From NCBI RefSeq assembly GCF_000243415.2, contig NZ_KI912270.1, forward strand, positions 682,001 to 746,000: a stretch of 64,000 nucleotides of DNA, in the 5' to 3' direction. The position numbers and the translations under genes are program-made. This DNA is from Mycolicibacterium tusciae JS617. GTDB lineage: Bacteria; Actinomycetota; Actinomycetes; Mycobacteriales; Mycobacteriaceae. The notes beneath the pieces were generated by a model, which was given only the letters and a program-made list of their open reading frames with translations, had not been told where the DNA came from and did no database searches. Below are positions 42,301 through 50,530 of the stretch, one piece after another (the first letter of the stretch is position 1; every line of letters begins with the position of its first letter).

Positions 42301-42449
42301 TCGAGATCTGACGCAAGCACCTTGATGGCAACACTTCGCCCAAGGGATTTCTGCGAGCAGCGATAGACGACCCCGCTGCCGCCCCGGCCAACTTCGACGG
42401 CGTCATCGAACCCGGCAGCTGCCAGTTCAGACGCTATCCCGCTCGCCAT
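39396..42449 (-). CDS. receptor-type Ser/Thr protein kinase with extracellular Kelch repeats
   Basis: A 1017-residue transmembrane kinase started at ATG 42449 (GGAGGA upstream). Residues about 14-275 are the kinase domain: glycine loop GRGGSGVVY, K43 in VAIKVL, HRDIKPAN (D137), DFGTARI (D155) and APEV. A Pro/Ala-rich linker leads to one membrane helix at about 394-417. The outer part (about 445-1017) is a long series of Kelch repeats (each with GG, Y/V and W) expected to fold as beta-propellers, so it probably binds a sugar or protein ligand. Many mycobacterial Pkn kinases end in sensor domains; a double Kelch propeller is uncommon. The FHA gene is convergent next door. Confidence 0.9.
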   Translation of the reverse strand: MASGIASELAAAGFDDAVEVGRGGSGVVYRCSQKSLGRSVAIKVLASDLDDTDRERFLREGFAMGGLSGHPNIVNILQVGVTENGRPFIVMPYHSVGSLAERLRREGRIAWPEALRMGVKLCGALETAHRTGTLHRDIKPANVLFNDYGEPQLSDFGTARIAGGYKTVTGFFTGTLSYTAPEVLAGNPPTVVADVYSLGATIYALIAGGPPHERKADEDLIAHYLRITSTPVPDLRPHGIPTDVCAAIEKAMSREPGDRQMSVADFGHELQLAQRHNGLTADPMALSEPGGELESTGGTQALPLSGIPAQTEKSQAGTAVSESIAGAPVISQASGPPLDPNMFAHTASVSQGSVPWQVPPTPPTPPPPSAPPAEAVPQPDPEPAATPEKRDRKRLLIAVGAAAAAVLLVISGIFVFTSRDKGGDAEQAAPNRPTVEAQPEWGPIADARVARDAVAATEADGTIWVFGGMGAGNQVSGAHEGFDPAIDSWKGGEDLPAPVQHAMAVTWEDTPVVLGGWRTDGTNQKVATDKVWRVVNSRWVELPPLLQPRAAAAAGVVDDLLVVTGGVDASGKLLNTTEIYDGTGWRLGAPIPTPRQLSGTASDGELVYVVGGTNGTSDLTAVEAYDPVADRWTTMPALPEGRSDLGVAIADARLVAVGGMSSGQALKSVAALDLTTATWTSLPDLGTARHGLAVAAVGKTVYAIGGSTGAADNEITSSAEAMKLAPRKPQPAAEWRSLPDAPTARLMMASTVLDGKIWIAGGMLGHAETLDTFESYDPKTADWETHPPLPMPLHHATAAAYRGEVIVIGGAGDTVAEASNKVFAFRNGKWEELPSLQYARAAPSAAVVDDKLVVVGGQDDKKLVTQTEVFDGESWTEAADMPTPREHLAAVSDGVYVYAVGGRSLSADENSAAFERFDPESGNWEKLPDMPTPRGSYGAGLIDGRIVAVGGEEPTRVLPTVEMYDISTGKWTTQAPINTPVHGQVVAAVDTTLFCIGGADRPSHEGPVAVVEALDFT

Positions 42450-42467
42450 GTGCCTATCGTCCTCCGG

Positions 42468-42496
42468 TGAAATGCCGATAATTCTGAAATGCGGAT
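42468..42496. repeat. 12-bp direct repeat upstream of the kinase gene
   Basis: TGAAATGCCGAT (42468-42479) and TGAAATGCGGAT (42485-42496) lie 17 bp apart, 19-47 bp upstream of the kinase start. They may bind a response regulator. The remaining 42497-42659 shows nothing clear. Confidence 0.4.
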
Positions 42497-42659
42497 ATTC
42501 CGCACCACAAGGTACCGAGCAAAGTCGCCGCAAGCGCAGTATTCGTCTTCTCCTGTGAGTCACAGCTCGTACTTTTGGTCGCCTGGGGGATCAGCCAGGC
42601 GATCGACTCGGGCCGCCACCGCCGAGCACGATGGTCGCGTCGAGCACGCCTTGGGTCTG

Positions 42660-42977
42660 TCAGTGAATCGGTGAGAACGAAGTCGGGTCAAGCAGCACCG
42701 ACTGGACGTCGATGATTTCGTCGATATCGAAGCCGGCCATGTCGGCGGCGAACTCTGGGCTGGTCATGATCTGTTGCGTGAGTTCTTGGGGGTCAGCGCC
42801 CGGCGGATAGCTGATCAGTGCGACGAGTCGATTGGCGCCGCCGCTTCGTTCGGTCCACACACCGTGGGTGGCTATCCCGAAGGTCGTGAAGGTTGCCAGG
42901 TGACGGTCCCAGTGAATCGCTGCGTACTGCTGCAGCGCTTCGGTCGATCGCAAGGTGTAAATCCTGAGCTGGAACAT
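42660..42977 (-). CDS. NIPSNAP family protein
   Basis: A 105-residue protein with start ATG 42977 (AGAGAAGGG upstream); the longer frame is not supported. The alpha-beta barrel pattern of NIPSNAP is present: FQLRIYTLRSTEALQQYA at the start, HLATFTTFGIATHGVWT, and LVALISYPPGADPQELT. NIPSNAP proteins are small dimeric domains often encoded near oxidoreductases and regulators; the biochemical role is not defined. It is 35 bp downstream of a small membrane-protein gene, both under the TAGC-N3-GCTA operators and the divergent TetR gene. Confidence 0.82.
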   Translation of the reverse strand: MFQLRIYTLRSTEALQQYAAIHWDRHLATFTTFGIATHGVWTERSGGANRLVALISYPPGADPQELTQQIMTSPEFAADMAGFDIDEIIDVQSVLLDPTSFSPIH

Positions 42978-43012
42978 CGAATACCCTTCTCTTTCAGGTG
43001 ACATCGGACGTC

Positions 43013-43195
43013 TCACGACACCAGCACGACGCACAGCGCGGCCAATGCGAAACCTCGCACCATCGCGCGGGCTCCGCTGATTCGGTCCCACTTCGCTTGC
43101 AGCGCACGCCCGTTCGGCAGCAGCTCTTCGGTGTCGGCCGCCGTGCCCAGCACCGCGACCAGTGCGGCGGCACGGATAATGGGGTCGAAATCCAC
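43013..43195 (-). CDS. small membrane protein in a TetR-controlled locus
   Basis: A 60-residue protein with GTG start at 43195, chosen for the GGAGAGG 8 bp upstream. Two hydrophobic segments (IIRAAALVAVLGTA near the start, GFALAALCVVLV at the end) flank a polar middle (ALQAKWDRISGARA). It resembles the short DUF1772-like or anchor-type proteins found next to TetR genes but is too short to assign. It lies between the three-site operator region and the NIPSNAP gene, with which it is probably cotranscribed. Function unknown. Confidence 0.55.
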   Translation of the reverse strand: MDFDPIIRAAALVAVLGTAADTEELLPNGRALQAKWDRISGARAMVRGFALAALCVVLVS

Positions 43196-43221
43196 GTCGA
43201 ACGCCTCTCCGTCGTAGGTAT

Positions 43222-43284
43222 TAGCAACGCTAACCCCGTTGGGGCATCGCGTCAATAGCGGTGCTATGGTTTCTAGCGGTGCTA
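43222..43284. promoter_or_regulatory. three TAGC-N3-GCTA operators of the TetR locus
   Basis: TAGC-AAC-GCTA (43222-43232), TAGC-GGT-GCTA (43256-43266) and TAGC-GGT-GCTA (43274-43284) are three 11-bp dyads between the divergent small membrane-protein gene and the TetR gene. The last two are 18 bp apart centre to centre, fitting two dimers side by side; the last ends 9 bp before the TetR start. Confidence 0.75.
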
Positions 43285-43293
43285 CACTCGGGC

Positions 43294-43866
43294 ATGGCCA
43301 TCGAGGACCGCCGTGACCGCGAACGCGCGTCGCGCCGAAAGTTGATCATCACGACCGCCCGCCGGCTGGCCGAGGCCGAAGGCTGGGATGCCGTCACCAC
43401 CCGTCGGCTGTCCACCGAGATCGAATACAGCCAGCCCGTGCTGTACAAGCACTTCGCCGGCATGGAACAAATCGCTGATGCCGTCGCCATCGACGGGTTC
43501 GGCGAGCTCGCCAACGCGCTTCGGACCGCTCGCTCCGGTGCCGGCGAGCCCAGTGACGCCATGACCCGGATCGCGGACACCTACCTCGACTTCGCCCGCA
43601 ACAATCCCGCGGTGTACGACGCGATGTTCACTCGCACGACCACCTTGCACTTCGGCGCTGGAGACACGCCACCACAGTTGACCGCGGCCTTCGCCGAATT
43701 GCGCCAAGCCGTCGGGCTCGTCGCTGACGAACAGGACGCGGACACGCTCACCGAGGTGCTTTGGGCCGCTCTGCACGGACTCGTCACCCTTGGACGCACC
43801 GGCCGAGTACGCCCCGGCTACGACTCGGAGCGTCTCCAACTACTCGTCGAACAGTTCACCGACTGA
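43294..43866 (+). CDS. TetR/AcrR-family transcriptional regulator
   Basis: A 190-residue regulator with start ATG 43294. The N-terminal HTH covers roughly residues 12-58: SRRKLIITTARRLAEAEGWDAVTTRRLSTEIEYSQPVLYKHF in order, here cut into helices 1-3. The C-terminal ligand domain resembles TetR_C_33-type (WHG) regulators (DFARNNPAVYDAMFTRTT, LWAALHGLVTLGRTGR). The three TAGC-N3-GCTA dyads directly upstream make it very likely self-regulated and the repressor of the divergent membrane-protein/NIPSNAP pair. Ligand unknown. A small hairpin follows the stop. Confidence 0.9.
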   Translation: MAIEDRRDRERASRRKLIITTARRLAEAEGWDAVTTRRLSTEIEYSQPVLYKHFAGMEQIADAVAIDGFGELANALRTARSGAGEPSDAMTRIADTYLDFARNNPAVYDAMFTRTTTLHFGAGDTPPQLTAAFAELRQAVGLVADEQDADTLTEVLWAALHGLVTLGRTGRVRPGYDSERLQLLVEQFTD

Positions 43867-43870
43867 CGAG

Positions 43871-43893
43871 AAGTCGGTTTCTGCGCCCGACTT
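43871..43893 (+). terminator. hairpin after the TetR gene
   Basis: AAGTCGG (43871-43877) pairs with CCGACTT (43887-43893), loop 9 nt, starting four bases after the stop. It is a short stem without T-tract, so a moderate candidate. The following 43894-44055 holds no gene that I can see. Confidence 0.5.
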
Positions 43894-44055
43894 GGTTCTC
43901 AGGTTCACATGCCAGACAATCGGCGGGCGGTGACGTCAGCAATGCACCGCCCTTAACGACGGGGTTTACGTGGGCCGTGCACAGCACGTTGAGGGGGTCG
44001 GGGCTTTAGCTCCCGCATCGGGAAATGGTGCCGAGGCCGAGCTGGAAGGCGGCAT

Positions 44056-44859
44056 GTGCTGACCTGGCTGGCGGGTGCGGTGCTCGTCGTCGTGGTGACG
44101 TCCGCCGTCGTCGCGAAACATCTTGCGCGTAGGCGCGCGCCGGACCCCGGCTGGTTCATCGACAGCACACGCGCCGCAGGTGCGCTCACGGTCATCGGCA
44201 CCATGTTCGCAGTCCTGCTCGCCTTCACCATCTTCTATGCGCTGCAGAACTACCAGCGTGCCCGCGATGGCGGCAGCATGGAGGCGATCGCGGTCACTGA
44301 GTTGCACAATGTGGCCGACGTATTCGAAGGGCACGAGGGCGAACGCCTGCACGGCGACCTCATCTGCTATTCGCGTTCGGTCATCTACGACGAGTGGCCC
44401 GCGATGGCACGCGGTGAAACATCTGGCGCCGTACAGCATTGGGTCGACACGATGGTTCTGGACTTCGCCGCCACCGATCCCCGGAACCCCAGGGAGGAAG
44501 CGGCGTACGGCCAGTGGTTCGACCAGCAGGCCCAACGAAGGGACGGTCGCCGCGCCCGCGCCGCCGAAGCGGAAGCGTCGGTGCCGCCGCCTCTGTGGGT
44601 CGTGCTCGGAATCGGGTCGGCGGCCATCCTGATCTACATGTGCGTCCAGGCCGACCGTCGGGAAAGCGCTGTCGTTCAGGCGATTCCCATCGCGTTCGTG
44701 TCGGCGCTCGTGGCGGCGGCATTGCTCGTCGTGGCGTTTCTCGACCATCCCTACGCCGAATGGGCGGGCAGCCTTCAACCCGACGAGATGCGCGTGACGT
44801 TGAGCCTCATCGACGACGGTCACGCCGCACCTTGCGATTCGAAAGGCGATCCCACCTAG
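44056..44859 (+). CDS. DUF4239 (bestrophin-like) membrane protein
   Basis: A 267-residue protein, GTG start at 44056. Two N-terminal transmembrane helices (residues about 3-20 and 43-66) and two near the C-terminus (about 178-196 and 208-230) flank a cytoplasmic helical region, as in DUF4239 proteins, which are distantly related to bestrophin channels. The conserved parts are GTMFAVLLAFTIFYALQNYQRAR near helix 2 and EAIAVTELHNVADVF after it. Ion conduction has not been shown for this family. It is convergent with ligD, 55 bp away. Function unknown. Confidence 0.8.
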   Translation: MLTWLAGAVLVVVVTSAVVAKHLARRRAPDPGWFIDSTRAAGALTVIGTMFAVLLAFTIFYALQNYQRARDGGSMEAIAVTELHNVADVFEGHEGERLHGDLICYSRSVIYDEWPAMARGETSGAVQHWVDTMVLDFAATDPRNPREEAAYGQWFDQQAQRRDGRRARAAEAEASVPPPLWVVLGIGSAAILIYMCVQADRRESAVVQAIPIAFVSALVAAALLVVAFLDHPYAEWAGSLQPDEMRVTLSLIDDGHAAPCDSKGDPT

Positions 44860-44914
44860 CACATACCACCTAGCACTGATGGCGCTGCGCCGATCCGGAC
44901 CAGTACCGACGGCG

Positions 44915-47219
44915 CTACTCCCAGATAACCTCGGACGGCTCCTTGTCCGCGCGCAGGCCCCGCCAGCTCGGTTGACGCAACCTGCCATCGGATGTCCGTT
45001 CGCTGTAACGCACTTCGCCGACCAGCTCCGGCCGGACGAAGGTGACGCCCCTGGCGTCGATCTTGGAAAGTCTTGTGTTGAACGGTGATTCGTCAGTCTC
45101 CAGCGGTTTGAGGACGTCCTTGAGCTTCGTCAGCGCCTTCTCGGTGAAGCCCGTTCCGACCCGCCCCACGAACTGCAGGCCGCCTTCAGCCGGGATGCCG
45201 AGCATCAATGCGCCGATACCACTGGACCGCCCGCCCTCCCCTTTGCGCCAGCCGCCGATCACCACTTCCTGCGTACTCCAGATCTTGTCCTTGATCCACG
45301 ACGACGACCGCCGGCCGGGCTGATACGTCGCGTCCTTCTTCTTCGCGACCACGCCTTCCCAGCGCTGCTCACGGGCATATTCCAGAGCCTCGGGACCGTC
45401 ACCGGGCAACAGGTCCGGCACGATCAGGCCGCCACCTTCGGCGAGCGCTTCCAACAGGCGGCGACGGTCAGAGTATTTGGCCTTGAGAAGGGATCGCCCG
45501 TCGAGATAGAGGATGTCGAATGCCCAGAATTCCACTCGGGTGGATCGAGCTCGGTTCTGCATCTCAGAGAAGCTCGGCACTCCCTGCTCGTCGAGGGCCA
45601 CAGCTTCACCGTCAAGGATGACCTGGTGATCCGCGAGATCGGCTGCGAGCGCCGCGAATTGGGGATATTCGTCGGTGACGTCACGGCCCCGGCGGGACCG
45701 CAGGTTGACGGCCGTGGTTGGCGTCGACCAGCACCCGGTAGCCGTCCCACTTGCCCTCGAACGCCCATTGCGCAGAGGTCAACTTCGCGATCGAGCCTTC
45801 CGTGGCGAGCATCGGCGCCAAATCGCTCGCCTGCGGGTTGGCCTGCTCCTTCATGCGGTGCGCCAGCCAGTTCTTGCCGTTCGTCTGAATCAGCGCGTAG
45901 CGACCGTCGATCTTCTTGCCGTGCAACGTGATGATGACTTCGCCGCCCTTGTCGGGGCCGTCCGGGGAGTGATCGCGGAATTTCTCGGTCTCGTACGTGC
46001 CGGTATCCCAGATGATCACCTTGCCGCCGCCGTATTCGCCCTTCGGTATCTCGCCCTCGAAGCTGCCGTATTCGAACGGGTGGTCCTCGGTATGCACGGC
46101 CAGGTGGTTGACCGACGGCGTGTCGGGCAGGTTCTTCGGCACGGCCCAGCTGACGAGCACACCGTTGCGCTCCAACCGGAAGTCATAGTGCAGCCGCCGT
46201 GCGTGGTGTTCCTGGATGACGAAGAAGTCGTCGTTGCCTGCGGCCGGCGCGGAGTTGGGGACCGGCTCGGGTGTCTTGCCGGCATCGCGCATGCTGCGGT
46301 AGGTGGTGAGCGCGTCCGCCACTGGTGCGTCGGTGTCCATGTCGGCCAACAGGTCACCGTCGCGGTCCAACCGCTCGAGCACCTCATCGAAGCACAGGTG
46401 CCGCAGATCGGGGTCCTCGATCTCATCCCAGGTACGCGGCGCGGCAACGGTCGGCTCGTCGCGGCCGCGTAGCGAGTACGGAGCGATCGTTGTCTTGTTG
46501 CCGTTGTTCTGGCTCCAGTCGACGAACACCTTGCCGCTCCGAAGGCTCTTGGTCATGGTGGCCGTCACCCGCTTGGGCATTGCCTTCTCGAGCTGCATCG
46601 CGATGCGGCGGGCCAGCACGGAAGCGCCGTGCGAGCTGATCGGCTTTTCCAGCGGCACATACAGATGCAAGCCCTTGCTGCCGCTGGTCAACGGAAAGGT
46701 GTCCAGGCCCATGCCGGAGATGAGCTCGCGCACCTCGTGTGCCACCTCGCACAGTTGCCGGAATGTGACGCCTTCGCCAGGGTCCAGGTCGAAAACAACC
46801 CGTGTGGCGAGGCCCGGCGTCTGTTCGGCGCCTTCCTCTCTGGTCCAGGTGCTGACGAACCGCCATTGCGGCACATGCACTTCCAACGACGCCTGCTGCG
46901 CAATCCACGCCAGCCCCTCGGCGCTGTTGATGATCGGATACGTGGTGGTGCCCGACTTGTGAGTGATCGAACCCCGCTCGAGCCAGTCCGGCGCGGACGG
47001 GGCCAGCTGCTTCTCGAAGAACGCGGGCTCGTCGACACCGTTGGGCCAGCGCTTACGGGTCACCGCCCGGCCGGCGATGTGCGGCACCATCGCCTCGGCG
47101 ACGTGGACGTAGTAGTCGAACACCTCTTGTTTTGTGACGGCCTTCGGCCGCACCTCCGTCGCGGGGTACAGCACCTTGTCGGGGTTGGTCAGCTTCACCC
47201 GACCGAACTGATCCACCAC
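44915..47219 (-). pseudogene. ligD: multifunctional NHEJ DNA ligase D, frameshifted
   Basis: The three LigD domains are encoded in mycobacterial order: polymerase/primase (47219 to about 46340; DLDPGEGVTF, KGLHLYVPL), 3'-phosphoesterase (about 46250-45800; HHARRLHYDFRLE, HPFEYGSFEGEIP) and ATP-dependent ligase (motif I EGKWDGYR, then YQPGRRSSSWIKDK). The frame breaks just after DANHG at about 45707-45715 and resumes one position later as VNLRSRRGRDV. Restoring two bases gives DANHGAVNLRSRR, which fits the mycobacterial enzyme; total length would then be about 768 residues. As written, the polymerase-nuclease part ends after about 512 residues and the ligase core is lost. It may be a true lesion or a sequence error. 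Confidence 0.88.
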
Positions 47220-47250
47220 ACCACGGTATTACCCGGCGTAGCGTCAGACT

Positions 47251-47484
47251 ATGAGGAGAATCTTTGCGGCGTGCCTGCTCGCGGGCGCAGCCATCGTCTT
47301 CTCGGCGCCAAACGCCGGCGCCGACCCTGAAGATCTTCTGCCCTACTGTTCCGGCGACCAGACGCCGATGGACAACAACTGCCGACCGATGGCCCATCAG
47401 GAGGCCACCCACGGAAGTGGAGGCGGCCTGAGCCCGAACCTGCCGAGCGGTCTCGACCCGGCCAACCCTGCGGTGGTCGGCTGA
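47251..47484 (+). CDS. small secreted protein
   Basis: A 77-residue protein with a signal peptide (MRRIFAACLLAGAAIVFSAP, cut near AGAD). The mature ~53 residues contain two cysteines (LPYCSGD and NNCRPM) likely joined by a disulfide, plus a Gly/Pro-rich tail. No known domain. It is divergent from ligD with only 31 bp between the starts, so promoters overlap. Small two-cysteine exported proteins of this size are frequent in mycobacteria and mostly uncharacterised. Confidence 0.7.
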   Translation: MRRIFAACLLAGAAIVFSAPNAGADPEDLLPYCSGDQTPMDNNCRPMAHQEATHGSGGGLSPNLPSGLDPANPAVVG

Positions 47485-47514
47485 TCAGTTGATCGAGTTG
47501 TCGACCCAGCGCCA

Positions 47515-49083
47515 TCAGGCGGCGTTGGGTTCCGGCCCGCCGGGTTCGTGAGGATGGTCGTCGGCTAGTAATTCTTCGTCGTATGGTTCGTAATCAGGCG
47601 GTCCCTCGAGCCAGTCGTCCTCGAACCATTCGTCCTCGAACGGTTGGGCATCGGCGAGCGGTTCGCCGGCGGGTGGTTCCTTGGCGGGTGGTTCCTTGGC
47701 TGACGCGTCCCCCGCGGGTGGTTCGTCGTCGGCGGGTGGGCGGAGGCGTTCGGGGCGGTGGTAGTCGTTGACTCGGGCCTGGCCGGTGTCCAACTGTGGC
47801 GGTGGGATCCATTCCACATCGTTGTCAGCATTGATCCGCGTCGTCCAACCTCCCGGGCCGACCATGCGGTTATCCGGCCCGCACGCCAGGCCGAGGTCAT
47901 CGACGTTGGTGTGGCCGCCATCAGCCCAATCGCGGGCCGCGTGATGGACCTGGCTGCCGTACGCGGGCACCGTGCACCCGGGTTTGGTGCAACCCCCATC
48001 ACGCGCGATGAGCATGATTCGTTGTGCTGGGGAGGCGGTGCGTCGGGTGCGGAACAGATTTAGTGCCGCACCGGTGGCCCTGTCGAACACCGCCAGGAAG
48101 TGATGGGCGTGAGCCGCCATCCGGATCACATCTTTGATCGGGATCACCGTGCCCCCGCCGCTGACACCGACCCCGGCGCGGCTCTCCAAATCCTGCAGCG
48201 TGGTACGCACGATGATCGAGGTCGCCAACCCGTTGTGCTGCCCGAGCTCACCGCTTTGCAGCACACTACGACCCACCGCGACCAGCGCATCGTGCTGGCG
48301 CTGCGCCAGCGTCCGGTGATCGTTGTCGATCTGGGCCTGCGTCGGAGTGCCCGACACACACGGGTTTTCCTCGGCAGGATTGCACATTCCCGGTGCGGCC
48401 CATTTGGCGAAGATCGCCTCATAGATCGCCGCCGCCTCAGGGGTGATAGTGCCTGACAACGGGGTCATCTTGTCGCGGCCCTGCGGGCCCATCCGCACCC
48501 CGCGGCGGCGCTGGCGTTCGGTGTCATCGGGTTCGGGACCGTCCTGATCCAGCAGAAACAGGGTCCGCTCGGCCTTGTCCTTGAGTTCCTTGGGCCCCAA
48601 CCCGATCCCGTGGCCGACCAGATCGATTTCGATCTGCGCGCGCGTCAGCGTGTCGACCGCGGGCGGAATGCGCTCCATCGTCTCGCGCACAATCTTGACG
48701 TGCTCACCGTTGATCACCCCGCGCCGTTGAGCCAGCGCGGTGCACGGCAACACCGGATCCAGAGGCTCTCCGGTCAGTGTGCGCCGCGGCCCCAACACCG
48801 CGGCCTCATCGAGGCGACGACCCGCCTCCGATGTCGAGATGCGCCACCGGATCGCCAACACCTGACGCCAGGACTTAGCACCCATTTCTTTAGCCGTCGC
48901 CTCGGCCTGCAGGCCGGCCAACAAGCGGTGACGTTGGGCCGGCAACTGACACCACAGGGTTTCCAACTCATCGAGCGCCCCCACCAACTCGTCCTTGGTG
49001 AGCAAATCGACGGGCAGCGCGGCCAATTCATCGTGGGCGGCGCGCAGCGCGCTCACCGCTGCCTGCACCGCCTCCACTGCCAT
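47515..49083 (-). CDS. 13E12 repeat-family DUF222 / HNH endonuclease-like protein
   Basis: A 522-residue protein of the mycobacterial 13E12 repeat family. The DUF222 region covers residues about 20-330, and the HNH nuclease motif is near residue 370-410 (CTKPGCTVPAYGSQVHH, then WADGGHTNVDDLGLAC), with the zinc cysteines and the central His pair. The C-terminal ~90 residues are a low-complexity Glu/Pro/Asp tail with SAKEPPAKEPPAGEP. A perfect SOS box TCGAAC-N4-GTTCGA lies 4 bp upstream of the start, so the gene should be LexA-controlled. These genes are mobile-like and multi-copy in many mycobacteria; their role in damage response is unproven. Confidence 0.9.
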   Translation of the reverse strand: MAVEAVQAAVSALRAAHDELAALPVDLLTKDELVGALDELETLWCQLPAQRHRLLAGLQAEATAKEMGAKSWRQVLAIRWRISTSEAGRRLDEAAVLGPRRTLTGEPLDPVLPCTALAQRRGVINGEHVKIVRETMERIPPAVDTLTRAQIEIDLVGHGIGLGPKELKDKAERTLFLLDQDGPEPDDTERQRRRGVRMGPQGRDKMTPLSGTITPEAAAIYEAIFAKWAAPGMCNPAEENPCVSGTPTQAQIDNDHRTLAQRQHDALVAVGRSVLQSGELGQHNGLATSIIVRTTLQDLESRAGVGVSGGGTVIPIKDVIRMAAHAHHFLAVFDRATGAALNLFRTRRTASPAQRIMLIARDGGCTKPGCTVPAYGSQVHHAARDWADGGHTNVDDLGLACGPDNRMVGPGGWTTRINADNDVEWIPPPQLDTGQARVNDYHRPERLRPPADDEPPAGDASAKEPPAKEPPAGEPLADAQPFEDEWFEDDWLEGPPDYEPYDEELLADDHPHEPGGPEPNAA

Positions 49084-49086
49084 ATC

Positions 49087-49102
49087 TCGAACATAGGTTC
49101 GA
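49087..49102. promoter_or_regulatory. SOS (LexA) box of the 13E12 gene
   Basis: TCGAAC-ATAG-GTTCGA is an exact match to the mycobacterial LexA consensus TCGAAC-N4-GTTCGA. It starts 3 bp upstream of the ATG at 49083 on the - strand, so bound LexA would cover the initiation region. Confidence 0.85.
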
Positions 49103-49200
49103 ACTCTAAGAACACTCTAGGAAAAATTCGAAGAGTTCTCTAAGAACGGAAAGCGTTGTCATGCAGACGAATCCGAGCGACTTTGTCGCTCGATTGTCGC

Positions 49201-50460
49201 TCACTCATCGTCGAACTGAAGCACCTCGAACGGCTCTGTCGGCACCTCAGCGATGGCCATCTTCGCGGCGGAATCGGTCGGGATGACGCCGCGGGCCAGG
49301 GCCGCGAGTGCCTTGTTCGTTCCGACGTCATGGCCTGCCTGCTCACTCAGTAGCCACCGCACCTCGAGCAGGTCGCAGTAGGCCTGGATCGGCGTTCCCT
49401 TTTGGTTGACGACGTCGTGCGCGAGGCGCTCGTAGGGGGTCAGCACCTCGATCACCCACAGGCGCGCCGCCGTGGACTCATCGACATCGTGACCCGCCTC
49501 TCGGCACAACTGCGCCTGATAGGCCAACAGATCGCCGAGCAGTATCTGCGCCTGTCCCTCGCCCACATTCAGTCCGGTGAGTTGCTGAAGGCGCTGCGCA
49601 TGGTAGCGCCGATCACCAACGGCGACACGGATTCTGAGTTGGTCCGGGTCATCGCTGACCGGTGCGAGGGTGACTTCGTCGACCGCGAACCCGAGCTCGT
49701 TGAGGCGCCGGACGGTTCCCTCGACGCGGTAGCGGTCGGTGAAGCCGAAGACAGGCTCGGCGTGCAGCGTCTCCCAGAGCGTCTCGTAACGGGTTCTGGC
49801 CTGCTCCACCTCTGCGATCAACACGTCTTCCAGGGCGGTTTGCCCGAGGCGTTCGGCGAGGTCGACCATTCCCATCGCGACGTTCTCGACCATGATGTCG
49901 AGGTCGTGTTCGCGCTGACCCCGGCTCAGAGCGGGATGCACCTCAGAGGTCTCGGCGTCGACGAGCCACGCCTGAAGGATCTGGCCGTCACGGGAGAACA
50001 ACGTGTTGGCCAGCGAGCAGTCACCCCAGAACACACCGTGTCGGTGCAGCTCAACCAACAAGCCGGCCATCCCGTCCAACAGCCGGGCGCGGTGCTTGGG
50101 TTGATCCGGCGGCAACCGCATGAACAGCCGACGATACTGCCAGGACCCCTCGAGATAGCGGGTGACCAGAATCGCGGTGTCGAACTCGGGCTGCACCACC
50201 ACACCGGCGGGACGCACCGCGGGCAGGCCCATCTCCTCGAGCCGCCGTAGGACGTCGTACTCCTTGGCCGCGATTCGGGGCGGCATGTCCTTGACCGCCC
50301 ACAGTGCGTTGTCGGCGTCGACGAACTTCACCGGGTGACGGCTGGGCCCCACCGCGATGTCGCGCAACGGGACGTCGGGGACCGTCCACTCGTGAAGCGG
50401 CCGATCCCACGGCAGCGCCAGCAGACCCGGAGTCGGTGTGCGGAGCCGGAACTCGCTCAT
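49201..50460 (-). CDS. DUF4032 kinase-like protein
   Basis: A 419-residue cytoplasmic protein. The N-terminal ~200 residues have a protein/lipopolysaccharide-kinase-like pattern: ALWAVKDMPPRIAAKEYDVLRRLEEMG (ATP-site Lys and Glu), HRHGVFWGDCSLANTLF as the catalytic loop with Asp and Asn, and AWLVDAETSE as the metal-binding Asp. The C-terminal half is the DUF4032 domain. It may phosphorylate a small molecule or lipid; the substrate is unknown. It is 70 bp downstream of the sugar ABC ATPase gene on the same strand and may be cotranscribed, but its family is widespread in actinobacteria without transporters. Confidence 0.85.
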   Translation of the reverse strand: MSEFRLRTPTPGLLALPWDRPLHEWTVPDVPLRDIAVGPSRHPVKFVDADNALWAVKDMPPRIAAKEYDVLRRLEEMGLPAVRPAGVVVQPEFDTAILVTRYLEGSWQYRRLFMRLPPDQPKHRARLLDGMAGLLVELHRHGVFWGDCSLANTLFSRDGQILQAWLVDAETSEVHPALSRGQREHDLDIMVENVAMGMVDLAERLGQTALEDVLIAEVEQARTRYETLWETLHAEPVFGFTDRYRVEGTVRRLNELGFAVDEVTLAPVSDDPDQLRIRVAVGDRRYHAQRLQQLTGLNVGEGQAQILLGDLLAYQAQLCREAGHDVDESTAARLWVIEVLTPYERLAHDVVNQKGTPIQAYCDLLEVRWLLSEQAGHDVGTNKALAALARGVIPTDSAAKMAIAEVPTEPFEVLQFDDE

Positions 50461-50530
50461 TTTCCCCGGTCGCCCCCTGCGCTACGCGCGTGGGCCCGCC
50501 GCTCCTGCCCGCCGGACGGCGCACGCATGC

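Noticed and set aside
45700..45720. Programmed frameshift in ligD
   Set aside because: No slippery sequence or downstream structure was seen, and LigD is a single frame in the family as known; a lesion or sequence error is more likely.
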